A stretch of 64,000 bases of DNA from Patescibacteria group bacterium. GTDB lineage: Bacteria > Patescibacteriota > Gracilibacteria > UM-FILTER-43-11. A program made the translations under genes and the position numbers. This document shows positions 33,704 through 41,050 of this stretch, piece after piece. The notes beneath the pieces were generated by a model, which was given only the letters and a program-made list of their open reading frames with translations, searched no databases and was not told where the DNA came from. The stretch's first letter is position 1, and each line of letters begins with the position of its first letter. Where the stretch lies: positions 124,001 to 188,000 of the forward strand of contig JAHIUN010000002.1 of NCBI GenBank assembly GCA_018817125.1. The letters are read 5' to 3'.

Positions 33704-34420
33704 CTACAGTTCCTCCAAATCGACCTTGGTCACATCCTCGATCTTTTCATTGTGTGCGGTCTGCGGATTGTAGATCTTGTAAAACAGTTCCACAAGCTGA
33801 GGGGTGGTCAGCTGGGCAACTCTTAGGTTGCAGGCTTCAAGACCGTTTCTAACACTGCCTACACGTTCGTTCAGATGCTTGTTCATCTCCTCAAACTCAT
33901 GATGGCGTCTTTTGATAGCATTCACACTGTCCTGAGCGGAAATGCTTTGCATGAATTTCGCGAATATATTCAGATTCTGAGTCCTGTAAGGGTCATAAGG
34001 GACGATGACATAAAAGTTTTTTTCCATGATGTCCGCGTACTCGATGAGCTTTTGAATATAATCCGCGTATTCCAGCGTTTGCTCTTTTAAAAGAGGTGTT
34101 TCGTGTTTTTCAGCAGTCTCTTTTACGTTTTCAATGTATTTGTCGATGTCCAGCTTACGGGATTGCACCATGATCTGAATAGGAAAATCCAGTGAATTGA
34201 GAAAGCCCTGATAAGCGTAAATGATACTGTTCTGTTCTTCTTCAGATTTTAAATTAAAATTCACACTGGAAGTCTGAAGCACCGCCCTAAGTCCTCCGTT
34301 TTTCAGAATCACTACATTATTTTTAATCTCCGCGATATTCAGATAGAGCTGGGTGCTGGCTGCGGGAGAGCCTTTTTTCTGCCTGACAGTATCTTGAACG
34401 GGCTTTTTGGTGTTTTCCAT
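33704..34420 (-). CDS. TraC/VirB4-N-like protein
   Basis: 238 residues, soluble. The block YLNIAEIKNNVVILKNGGLR, VNFNLKSEEEQNSIIYAYQ and NSLDFPIQIMVQSRKLDIDK is characteristic of the N-terminal domain of VirB4/TraC-type conjugation ATPases. The protein stops before any ATPase domain; no Walker motif is present. It is downstream of the PrgI-like gene by 25 nt, same strand. CPR genomes often carry this PrgI + TraC-N pair; function unproven, possibly part of a secretion or DNA-uptake apparatus. Confidence 0.75.
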   Translation of the reverse strand: MENTKKPVQDTVRQKKGSPAASTQLYLNIAEIKNNVVILKNGGLRAVLQTSSVNFNLKSEEEQNSIIYAYQGFLNSLDFPIQIMVQSRKLDIDKYIENVKETAEKHETPLLKEQTLEYADYIQKLIEYADIMEKNFYVIVPYDPYRTQNLNIFAKFMQSISAQDSVNAIKRRHHEFEEMNKHLNERVGSVRNGLEACNLRVAQLTTPQLVELFYKIYNPQTAHNEKIEDVTKVDLEEL

Positions 34421-34445
34421 TTTATTAAAAATTAAAAATTGAAAA

Positions 34446-35447
34446 TTAATCGAGATTTATCTCGATCTCCCCTTTCTTAAGTTCTTCAAATTTAAATTCA
34501 CCATCTTTTTTAGGGAATTCTTTTTTTTGAGGTTGGCTTTCTTCACTCGCAGGATCTCGCTTTGCGATGATTGGGGATTTTTTTGGAAGATATTCAGCGG
34601 GTTGGTTTTTTTGAGTGTTGTTCACATGATTACCGGTGCGTATGGGTTGCGGAGTTCTCCGCTTCCGTTTTCGCGATTTCTTTTTAGGCCTGGATTCAGC
34701 AGAGGTTGCCTGAGAGGTTTGGGCGGGAGCAGATGTAGCCTGTGGAGACGATTTTTTATTGACCGCTTCTGCCTCTGCTTTTGCTCCGGCGATCTCCTGC
34801 TTCATGATTTCTGCCTCCTTAGAGCCTTGCTTAACCTTGGTGATAGGGAGTTTGGCAAAAATATCCAGCATTTTTATATGGGATTTTTTCGTCCGCCAGT
34901 ACATGTTTTCAGTGGAGCTGTCCTTGTGACCGAAATAAGCTTCTGAAATCAGATCATCATCCTCCGCCTCATCGATCTTTTTATATTCAGTCGGTCGTAC
35001 ATGTTCAAAATTTTCCGAATCAAGCATGTGAGCCAGATCCCTTAGATTAGTCGCTTTTTTGGTTTTTTCATCCATGCCTGTCTGGGCCGGCGCTTCTTTT
35101 TTTATCTCACTCAAATCCGGAGCGACAATAGCGGCAATTCCCCGATGGTCCCACAGCCTTCTTTTCGGCTTGATGGCAAATTCAAGAAAAAGCAGAATGA
35201 ATTTCGGCAATCTGATATCGTTGATTTTGATCAGAGCAAAGGCTGTGGCGATAAGGGCAGGGAAAAGGATGATGATGTATTCGAGGACATTCATCTCATA
35301 CAGTTTGCTTAAAGCCGCGAACAGCACATAGCTGATTCCAAACCCTGCGGCAAGGATGATCAGCTGGCGTAAAGTCAGCGGTCCGACGATCCGGTCTTCG
35401 ATCCCGACGTTTTGAGGGATTTTGTACTGCAAAGAATTCAGGTTCAA
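34446..35447 (-). CDS. PrgI family membrane protein with long charged tail
   Basis: 333 residues. The N-terminus (YKIPQNVGIEDRIVGPLTLR) and two membrane segments (about 28-48, 55-72) match the PrgI family of type IV secretion-related proteins. The rest is a long Lys/Glu/Ser/Pro-rich cytoplasmic tail (about 105-333) containing RPKKKSRKRKRRTPQPI, much longer than the family core. ATG start at 35447. Followed by the TraC-like gene. Confidence 0.8.
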   Translation of the reverse strand: MNLNSLQYKIPQNVGIEDRIVGPLTLRQLIILAAGFGISYVLFAALSKLYEMNVLEYIIILFPALIATAFALIKINDIRLPKFILLFLEFAIKPKRRLWDHRGIAAIVAPDLSEIKKEAPAQTGMDEKTKKATNLRDLAHMLDSENFEHVRPTEYKKIDEAEDDDLISEAYFGHKDSSTENMYWRTKKSHIKMLDIFAKLPITKVKQGSKEAEIMKQEIAGAKAEAEAVNKKSSPQATSAPAQTSQATSAESRPKKKSRKRKRRTPQPIRTGNHVNNTQKNQPAEYLPKKSPIIAKRDPASEESQPQKKEFPKKDGEFKFEELKKGEIEINLD

Positions 35448-35495
35448 TAAATCATATTATTATACCAAATTTCTCTCTAAAAAGCAATACCGAAG

Positions 35496-35578
35496 CTCTA
35501 AGCCCTAAGTCATAAGCCGACTCATGAAAAAAGAATAAATCAAAAACTTACGACTTAAGACTTATTAAGACTTGTAAA
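35496..35578. repeat. Inverted repeat of ACTTAAGACTTA words
   Basis: The left arm CTCTAAGCCCTAAGTCATAAG faces right arm CTTACGACTTAAGACTTATT. It is in the leader region of the PrgI gene, about 50 nt before the ATG at 35447. Same words occur at 57181-57253 and 44513-44545. Confidence 0.6.
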
Positions 35579-35614
35579 AACCCCCGGCACTTCCAGAAAG
35601 TACGGGATAAATAC

Positions 35615-37654
35615 CTATTTTTTATCCAATTTCTCTTTGAGCTCAATAGTTTTTACGGCGAGTTTGGCCATTTCCCCCCGGGTGATGAAGTTATCCGGAC
35701 CAAAGGCATACAAATTGCGGTTTTTCTGAAAGCCCTGCATGATGCCGTTTTGGATAGCGAAGTCTACATAGGGGAAATACCATTGATCAGTTTTCAGGTC
35801 TGAATAACGTCTTTGGTTAGCAACAGATTCCGACACCGGCCGATGACTTAAATCGAATCCAAAAGCACTTAAAATCATTTTGATGGCCTCAGCACGGTTG
35901 ATGAACTGCTCCGGCTTGAATAAAGCGCCAGAATACCCCGAAATAAGTTCCAGCTGTTTAGCCTTTTTAATGTAGGGCAGATACCAGGCATAAAGGTGAA
36001 CATCGCGGAAAGGCTTGTCCTCGATTGTTTCTGGGTTTTCGGTTTCGGCACCGATGGCTTTGAGGACGATTTTGGTAAATTCCGCACGGGTCAGATATTC
36101 ATCCGGTGCATAGACGCCCTTAGCTTTGCCCTTTACAATTCCCAGGCGGTATAGGGTTTCCACATAATTGCGTGACCAGTGATTCAAAGTATCTGTGAAG
36201 ATGGCCTTATTAAAATTTTTGCCGGTTTGCGCAATAAAGAAAATATCCGTATCATCCGCCGTGACCGTTACCTGCTTTTTGTTCATGTCGACCGAATAAA
36301 GGTCTTTGCTATATTCCGTATAAGTTTCGGTTTCAGGCTGATAAGTAAGAACCGTTGCTCCGTCATCAGGGTCAAATGAATCGGTGTAGGGAATTGTGAT
36401 GCGGTAAGGCGGGAAAAAGTGAAGACTATTCCCCTCTGCGTCCGTAAATTCAAAAATGGAACGGAAGGTGTAGCCGAAATTGATAGGGAAATCTTTGGTG
36501 TACAGGTTGGTCGGGTGTTTAATATAGCCATAAAAAGGCTTACCACTGTCTCGCCAGATGATTTTGGTGTCGCGTTCAAACTGGATCACCGTGCCTCTGA
36601 TCGGGTCTTTAAAGATGATGGGGCGGTTGATCATACCATGGTGCTCTTTACTGAGGTAAATGGCTGGCTTGCTGGTGATGGTCATGGGAGTGGAAGAGGA
36701 AAAGAGGGGGGCAGTGACCGCGTTGGTTTCATAGTCATTCGGATCTTCGCCGCCCATCCGCACCACGCACACATTGCCCTTTAAAATAAAACCCTGATTG
36801 CATTCCAGCACTGTACATTCCGGGTACTTGTTCACCACCTCTTTAGCGTTTTTGAATGTGGGGCAGGTGAGGCTGTAGCGTTCGGTGTAGACCGGTGTTC
36901 TATTCCCTTTTTCATCAACGGCGAAATACCGAAGCGTTGTGCCTTCGCGGATAGAGATAGGAATCGTGTAGACCGTACTTTTTTCTGTTACATTCAGGTC
37001 GTTCAGAGTGTAATAGATTGTCGCGGTCTTATCGAGAAATTCATCGCTATTGGTATAACTGCCGACATAAGGTTTTAATTCAACACTTTGAGCAAAGTTA
37101 TAATCACCGCCAGGAGGCGTTACCACGACATTCGGCGGAGTGCGGTCGATGGCCACAGCCGTATTAAATACGCTGATAAATTCTTCTGCTATCTGGTTTC
37201 CCGGAACGTCTTTAATATATTTGATCCGCAGAGCGTGCCGGGCCTCCGAAAAGAGCTCTTCATTGATGTTGATGATCAGCGTTTTGCGGTCATCATGAAG
37301 ATCCAGACCTATATCCATCGACTCAGCCATATGTTCCAAGCGGATATTAAATGTGTTGATTGTATCGGGATCCATCGGTTCGGAAAAAACCACCGTAATG
37401 GCATTGGTGATGGTGCTTATATCAGTGGCTTCGCTGGGGATTGAAATGGATTCGATCGTGGGAGGATCCATGTCCTCGATCTCACAGTAGGCGCTGCAGC
37501 CGTCCCGCTCAATTACGTTGCCGTCATCACATTGTTCACCGCGGACTTCCTCTAAAGCGCCGTCTCCGCAATAACCCAGGGTCAGAGCCGGGGCGAAAAA
37601 AAGACAGGGGATAAGTATGATCCCAGTAAAAGTCAAACGACGCGCTGAAGCCAT
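35615..37654 (-). CDS. Secreted SLH-domain surface protein with DUF4215-like and Ig-like domains
   Basis: 679 residues. Signal peptide (about 1-28). A Cys-rich unit YCGDGALEEVRGEQCDDGN...DGCSAYC of the DUF4215 type follows, then a Big_5/SbsA-like Ig domain (ITVVFSEPMDPDTINTFNI) and a chitobiase-C-like beta unit (TIYYTLNDLNV...LRYFAVDEKGN). A long beta region ends in three SLH motifs (about 485-670; GIVKGKAKGVYAPDEYLTRA, GYSGALFKPEQFINRAEAIK, FGPDNFITRGEMAKLA). Anchors to the cell wall; role probably structural or adhesive. ATG start 37654. Confidence 0.88.
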   Translation of the reverse strand: MASARRLTFTGIILIPCLFFAPALTLGYCGDGALEEVRGEQCDDGNVIERDGCSAYCEIEDMDPPTIESISIPSEATDISTITNAITVVFSEPMDPDTINTFNIRLEHMAESMDIGLDLHDDRKTLIININEELFSEARHALRIKYIKDVPGNQIAEEFISVFNTAVAIDRTPPNVVVTPPGGDYNFAQSVELKPYVGSYTNSDEFLDKTATIYYTLNDLNVTEKSTVYTIPISIREGTTLRYFAVDEKGNRTPVYTERYSLTCPTFKNAKEVVNKYPECTVLECNQGFILKGNVCVVRMGGEDPNDYETNAVTAPLFSSSTPMTITSKPAIYLSKEHHGMINRPIIFKDPIRGTVIQFERDTKIIWRDSGKPFYGYIKHPTNLYTKDFPINFGYTFRSIFEFTDAEGNSLHFFPPYRITIPYTDSFDPDDGATVLTYQPETETYTEYSKDLYSVDMNKKQVTVTADDTDIFFIAQTGKNFNKAIFTDTLNHWSRNYVETLYRLGIVKGKAKGVYAPDEYLTRAEFTKIVLKAIGAETENPETIEDKPFRDVHLYAWYLPYIKKAKQLELISGYSGALFKPEQFINRAEAIKMILSAFGFDLSHRPVSESVANQRRYSDLKTDQWYFPYVDFAIQNGIMQGFQKNRNLYAFGPDNFITRGEMAKLAVKTIELKEKLDKK

Positions 37655-37713
37655 AAAATAGTTTTTATATCTTTGGAAAGTCTAACAGATTTCAAAGAAA
37701 AATAAAGGATTCC

Positions 37714-38274
37714 TTAGCTTGCCCGGTTCACATATTCTCCGGTTTCGGTGTTGATTAGGAGTATGTCATCCTGATTGATGAACAGAGGAACAGAAACGAC
37801 GATGCCAGTTTCCAGTGTGGCTGGCTTGGTACCGCCAGTGGCCGTATCGCCTTTAACGCCAGGGGGGGTTTCAACAACTTTCAGTTCGACCTTTGGAGGA
37901 GGCTGTACGGAAATGGGATTTCCTTCGTAAAAAGTCATATAGACTTCCGTGTCGTCTTTCAGGTAAGGAAGGGATCCCTCTACTTGATCCAGAGGAAGAT
38001 GAAACTGTTCAAAGGATTCATTATCCATAAAAACAGCGTTGTCAGTATCTTTATACAAATATTGGCAGCGTTTGTTACTAACATCGGCAAATTCAAACGA
38101 TTCCCCGGCCAGAAATGTCTTATCCAACGTAGAACCATTAATCAGATTTTTTAATTTGGTCCGCATGACCGGTTTACGTTGCTGTTTACGGTTGAATTGG
38201 TTCCAGACCACCAGATAAGGGCTTCCGTTTATTTTGACGATGATGCCGGTGCGGATGTCGGTGAGGTTACCCAT
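37714..38274 (-). CDS. efp: Elongation factor P with non-canonical tip loop
   Basis: 186 residues in three domains. KNLINGSTLDKTF, NESFEQFHLP, VELKVVETPPGVKGDTA and TGEYVNRAS are diagnostic of EF-P, which relieves ribosome stalling at proline runs. The tip loop between GSPYLVVWNQF and VMRTKLKNL keeps the family length but reads NRKQQRKP. The residue aligned with the modified Lys34 of E. coli is Gln32, and the PGKG motif is absent. The start at 38274 is chosen because an ATG at 38385 lies in an inverted repeat. Confidence 0.93.
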   Translation of the reverse strand: MGNLTDIRTGIIVKINGSPYLVVWNQFNRKQQRKPVMRTKLKNLINGSTLDKTFLAGESFEFADVSNKRCQYLYKDTDNAVFMDNESFEQFHLPLDQVEGSLPYLKDDTEVYMTFYEGNPISVQPPPKVELKVVETPPGVKGDTATGGTKPATLETGIVVSVPLFINQDDILLINTETGEYVNRAS

Positions 38275-38282
38275 TTTTTTGT

Positions 38283-38387
38283 TGTGATAAATTGGGATTG
38301 GTTGGGATAAATATGATAAATGGGATTTAGCTGAATGTTTATCACATTCATCCCATTTGTCACTTCTATCCCATTTGTCCCACAATA
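38283..38387 (-). repeat. Inverted-repeat leader of efp
   Basis: On the minus strand TGGGACAAATGGGATAGAAG... pairs with CCCATTTATCATATTTATCC...CCCAATTTATCAC around a loop near 38333. The distal arm starts just after the -10 box and the proximal arm ends about 9 nt before the efp ATG. Confidence 0.75.
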
Positions 38388-38400
38388 AAAAAGCACGATC

Positions 38401-38430
38401 ATTATAGAGGAAGGCCCCTTATCTATTCAA
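38401..38430 (-). promoter_or_regulatory. efp promoter, TTGAAT-18-TATAAT
   Basis: On the minus strand TTGAAT (38425-38430) and TATAAT (38401-38406), inside the end of the IMPase gene. The -10 and about 25 nt downstream match the purL promoter region almost base for base. Confidence 0.7.
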
Positions 38431-39211
38431 TAGATTCGCGCACAATATCCAGGATTTCATTATGAATCTGAGTTCCGTTGCTCACCAGAATGTTTTTATC
38501 GCCTGGTCGCCAGTCTTTGCCGGTAAAATCGGTGGCTTTGCCGCCCGCCTCCCGTACCAAAAGCGCCCCGGCCGCCAGATCCCACAAGGGGAGCTTGTTC
38601 ATCAGATACGCTTCGCATACTCCTTTGGCCACCAGCGCCATTTCCGATCCTGCTGATCGCAGGCGGGAGGCATCCCGCGAAGCCGTTTTCAGCTTGATCA
38701 CATAACGTTCTGCCTGCTGGATAGCATCGGGCGCGGGTGCGTGGCAATACAGGAGCATCGAGCTTTCAAGGGTGTCAGTTTTAGACACATGAATGCGTTC
38801 ATCGTTTTTAAAAGCACCTCCTTCTTTCGTAGCGTAAAAGAGATGATCGGTGATCGGCTCATAGATCACTGCCACCACTGGCTCTTTATTTTTAAGCAGG
38901 CAGATGGACGTGCAGAAAAAAGGGACTTCAAATGAATAGTTTTTAGTGCCGTCGAGCGGGTCAAGCACCCACACCCACTCATTATCCGGATTATCAGAGG
39001 TGCCTTCTTCTCCGATGATGCCGTGTTCAGGGAAAGCCTTCCTGATCTCATTCACATACATCGCCTCCACTTTTTTGTCGATTTCAGTCACAAAATCATG
39101 CGGACCTTTCAGCTCGATCTGGCTTTGTTTCAGCCGGCCGAAGTTTTCTTTTAAAATCACCCCGCCTTTTTTGGCTAAGTCTTTGGCGAATTGTAAGTAG
39201 TCATCAGACAT
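38423..39211 (-). CDS. Inositol-phosphate/FIG-superfamily phosphatase (IMPase family)
   Basis: 262 residues. Metal-binding motifs: IIGEEGTSD (Glu), WVLDPLDGTKNY (the DPxDGT motif) and WDLAAGALLVREAGG near the C-terminus. Family members hydrolyse inositol monophosphate, 3'-phosphoadenosine phosphate or fructose-1,6-bisphosphate; the substrate cannot be told from sequence alone. ATG 39211. Its last codons contain the efp promoter, so efp may be transcribed both with it and alone. Confidence 0.88.
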   Translation of the reverse strand: MSDDYLQFAKDLAKKGGVILKENFGRLKQSQIELKGPHDFVTEIDKKVEAMYVNEIRKAFPEHGIIGEEGTSDNPDNEWVWVLDPLDGTKNYSFEVPFFCTSICLLKNKEPVVAVIYEPITDHLFYATKEGGAFKNDERIHVSKTDTLESSMLLYCHAPAPDAIQQAERYVIKLKTASRDASRLRSAGSEMALVAKGVCEAYLMNKLPLWDLAAGALLVREAGGKATDFTGKDWRPGDKNILVSNGTQIHNEILDIVRESIE

Positions 39212-39291
39212 GTTTGAGTGGATAGTTGCACCGCTGAGTGTATCAGAAAGGCGACTATGAGTGAAGGGATGGCAGGCCTGCTAAAAAGGAT

Positions 39292-39327
39292 CCCCAGAAA
39301 ATGTGAAGCGAAGCGGATTTTCTGGGG
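39292..39327. repeat. Perfect 11-bp hairpin with GTGAAGCGAAGCGG loop, copy 1
   Basis: CCCCAGAAAAT and ATTTTCTGGGG flank the 14-nt loop. The same loop with a different stem occurs at 55980-56029. Confidence 0.8.
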
Positions 39328-39329
39328 TA

Positions 39330-39408
39330 GGGGCCCCAAAATGGGGGGCAGTCGAAGAATTATCCGTCGCAAAGCATAGGATAATTCGTAGACTAAAACC
39401 CCTTTTGG
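39330..39408. repeat. Nested inverted repeat downstream of the CAU tRNA
   Basis: GGGGCCCCAAAATGGGG and AACCCCTTTTGGGG outer words enclose GTCGAAGAATTATCC / GGATAATTCGTAGAC. It would fold in the 3' trailer of the tRNA transcript and could end transcription. Confidence 0.55.
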
Positions 39409-39410
39409 GG

Positions 39411-39486
39411 TGGTGGGCCTGCCTGGACTTGAACCAGGGACCAATCGGTTATGAGCCGACTGCTCTAACCACTGAGCTACAGGCCC
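39411..39486 (-). tRNA. tRNA with CAU anticodon, most likely tRNA-Ile2 (lysidine type)
   Basis: 76 nt with encoded CCA. Acceptor GGGCCTG, D arm AGCTCAGTGGTTAGAGC, anticodon loop CTCATAA (CAU), T arm CTGGTTCAAGTCCAG. The D arm, the variable loop TTGGTC and the T arm match the tRNA-Ile2 pattern known from E. coli much better than elongator or initiator Met. Identity as Ile2 requires TilS modification and is an inference. Confidence 0.85.
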
Positions 39487-39582
39487 TCATTCGCGGGGTC
39501 TTTTTTATAACGAATTAAAGATATACGAGAAAAAAGTCCCTTTCAAGTTAAAACCGAACCAAAAGTCTGGAAAGGGGAATAT

Positions 39583-40428
39583 TTACACCACCGGTTTTTT
39601 TATTCTGGTGACAGGAAATGTTCTGGGGTGTTCAGGCGGCGCAGGGAAATCAGCTTCGGTAGCAATCTTTGTTGTAGAGGGGCTTCCAATGGTACCAGAT
39701 GATGCGCCGGCTGTTCTTGCGATAAGGTTTTCTTTATCAGCCCATCCAAGGAAGATCACGCTATGGTTCCCTTTTGGGTCATGCGGGTTGTTATTGTTTA
39801 TAAAAAGCCAGTCGCCGGGCTCGATATTATCCAATTGCTCTTTTTGGGCGCACGCCTGTTTGTTCGTATTTTTATCAAAGTTGTCCACACTGTCGAAAAT
39901 TGTTTTTCTTTCAGTGATTCCGGCCATCTTATAAACTTTATCCGCCCAGTCCCAGCAATGGATCCCGGTGACGCGTTTTTCGATGGCTTCATCAACAGCC
40001 CTAAGAATCCGCGGGCCAATCAGCATTTTTTCAACGTCTTTATTCATTTTAGCTTCCCCTGTCAAGGTCGCCAGCTCTGCTCTGACTTCAGGAGTTTTTT
40101 CTGCCTGCTGTCCTTCGGATTTTTTGACCATTTTTTCCACCCCATCTTCATTTCCCTCTCTATCTTCCCCTTTTTTCTTTTCTTCTTCCTTTTTCCCACC
40201 AAGTTTCAGATCCGCAAAAGAATCCAGCCATCCGGTGAGCGGAGCCATCAAAGGGGCCAGATATTTCTTGTTCAGCCTGTCGACCAGTTCACTGAATTTG
40301 CCCCACATTTTCGTGATGACCTCAATGGGTTTATCCAGGTTTTTCCTCATGCCTTTCAGCGCTTCAGTGGCACTGAAGGCCGGTCTGACCGATAATTTTT
40401 CAGGATGGATTGGCATAAAAAGATTCAA
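39583..40428 (-). CDS. Protein with C-terminal NlpC/P60- or CHAP-like domain
   Basis: 281 residues. The N-terminal half is helical and charged with a Lys/Glu-rich linker (about 75-110). The C-terminal half has a Cys at GIHCWDWADKVYKMAGI (about 157), then EPGDWLFINNNNPHDPKGNH and SVIFLGWADKENL. This is the Cys-helix, PGD strand, His strand order of NlpC/P60 and CHAP peptidoglycan amidases. No signal peptide is visible, so a cytoplasmic or non-classically delivered role is possible. Target unknown. Confidence 0.6.
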   Translation of the reverse strand: MNLFMPIHPEKLSVRPAFSATEALKGMRKNLDKPIEVITKMWGKFSELVDRLNKKYLAPLMAPLTGWLDSFADLKLGGKKEEEKKKGEDREGNEDGVEKMVKKSEGQQAEKTPEVRAELATLTGEAKMNKDVEKMLIGPRILRAVDEAIEKRVTGIHCWDWADKVYKMAGITERKTIFDSVDNFDKNTNKQACAQKEQLDNIEPGDWLFINNNNPHDPKGNHSVIFLGWADKENLIARTAGASSGTIGSPSTTKIATEADFPAPPEHPRTFPVTRIKKPVV

Positions 40429-40553
40429 GATATCACAATATTATACCATTTTTACTCCAAAAAAGCCAGACCTTTAAGAATGGCCAAAAGAATGGCCAAA
40501 GAATCGCCGAAGCTATGCTTAAACAATTCTTTTTAGTCAATTCTTAGAAAGAG

Positions 40554-40997
40554 TTATTCCGCTTCGATCATCACTTTTACCTTCACTACTACATCTTCCG
40601 TGAGCTGAACCTTAACGGTGTGTTCACCCAGGGTTTTTAAGTGATCGTCCATTTTAACCATTTCCTTTTTCAGTTCCACTTTTGCCTGTTCATTCAAAGC
40701 GTCGATAATGTCTTTTTCTTTAATGGAGCCATAGAGTTTTTCAGCGCGGGCTTTCTTTTTGAAAGTCAGCGTAACACTTTTGAGTTTTTCAGCCACTTCT
40801 TTGGCGTTTTCAAGAAGGGTCTCTACTTTTTCAACCCGTTTAGCTTTCAGAATCTCAGCCCGTTTAATCTCGGTTTCAGTGGCGGGCAGAGCGAATTTTA
40901 GAGGGAAAAGAAAATTGCGGGCAAACCCGGGTTTTACTTTAACGATGTCGTGTTCATTGCCCAGTTTAGGGACTCGTTTTTTGAGAACAACTTGCAT
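40554..40997 (-). CDS. rplI: 50S ribosomal protein L9
   Basis: 147 residues: MQVVLKKRVPKLGNEHDIV, KPGFARNFLFPLKFALPAT (N-terminal RNA-binding domain), long connecting helix, and C-terminal KLYGSIKEKDIIDALN. Complete, normal length. Start ATG 40997. Upstream, 41026-41048, is a short ATCCCGA-GCGAAG-TCGGGGGAT palindrome. Confidence 0.96.
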   Translation of the reverse strand: MQVVLKKRVPKLGNEHDIVKVKPGFARNFLFPLKFALPATETEIKRAEILKAKRVEKVETLLENAKEVAEKLKSVTLTFKKKARAEKLYGSIKEKDIIDALNEQAKVELKKEMVKMDDHLKTLGEHTVKVQLTEDVVVKVKVMIEAE

Positions 40998-41050
40998 AGT
41001 AGATTTAGGATTAAGGATTTAAGTTTGTCATCCCGAGCGAAGTCGGGGGA

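Noticed and set aside
38275-38385. 37-residue N-terminal extension of efp (Trp/Asp/Lys-rich)
   Set aside because: It is the translation of the GGGATAAATG word repeat; the EF-P family starts at residue MGNLTDI.
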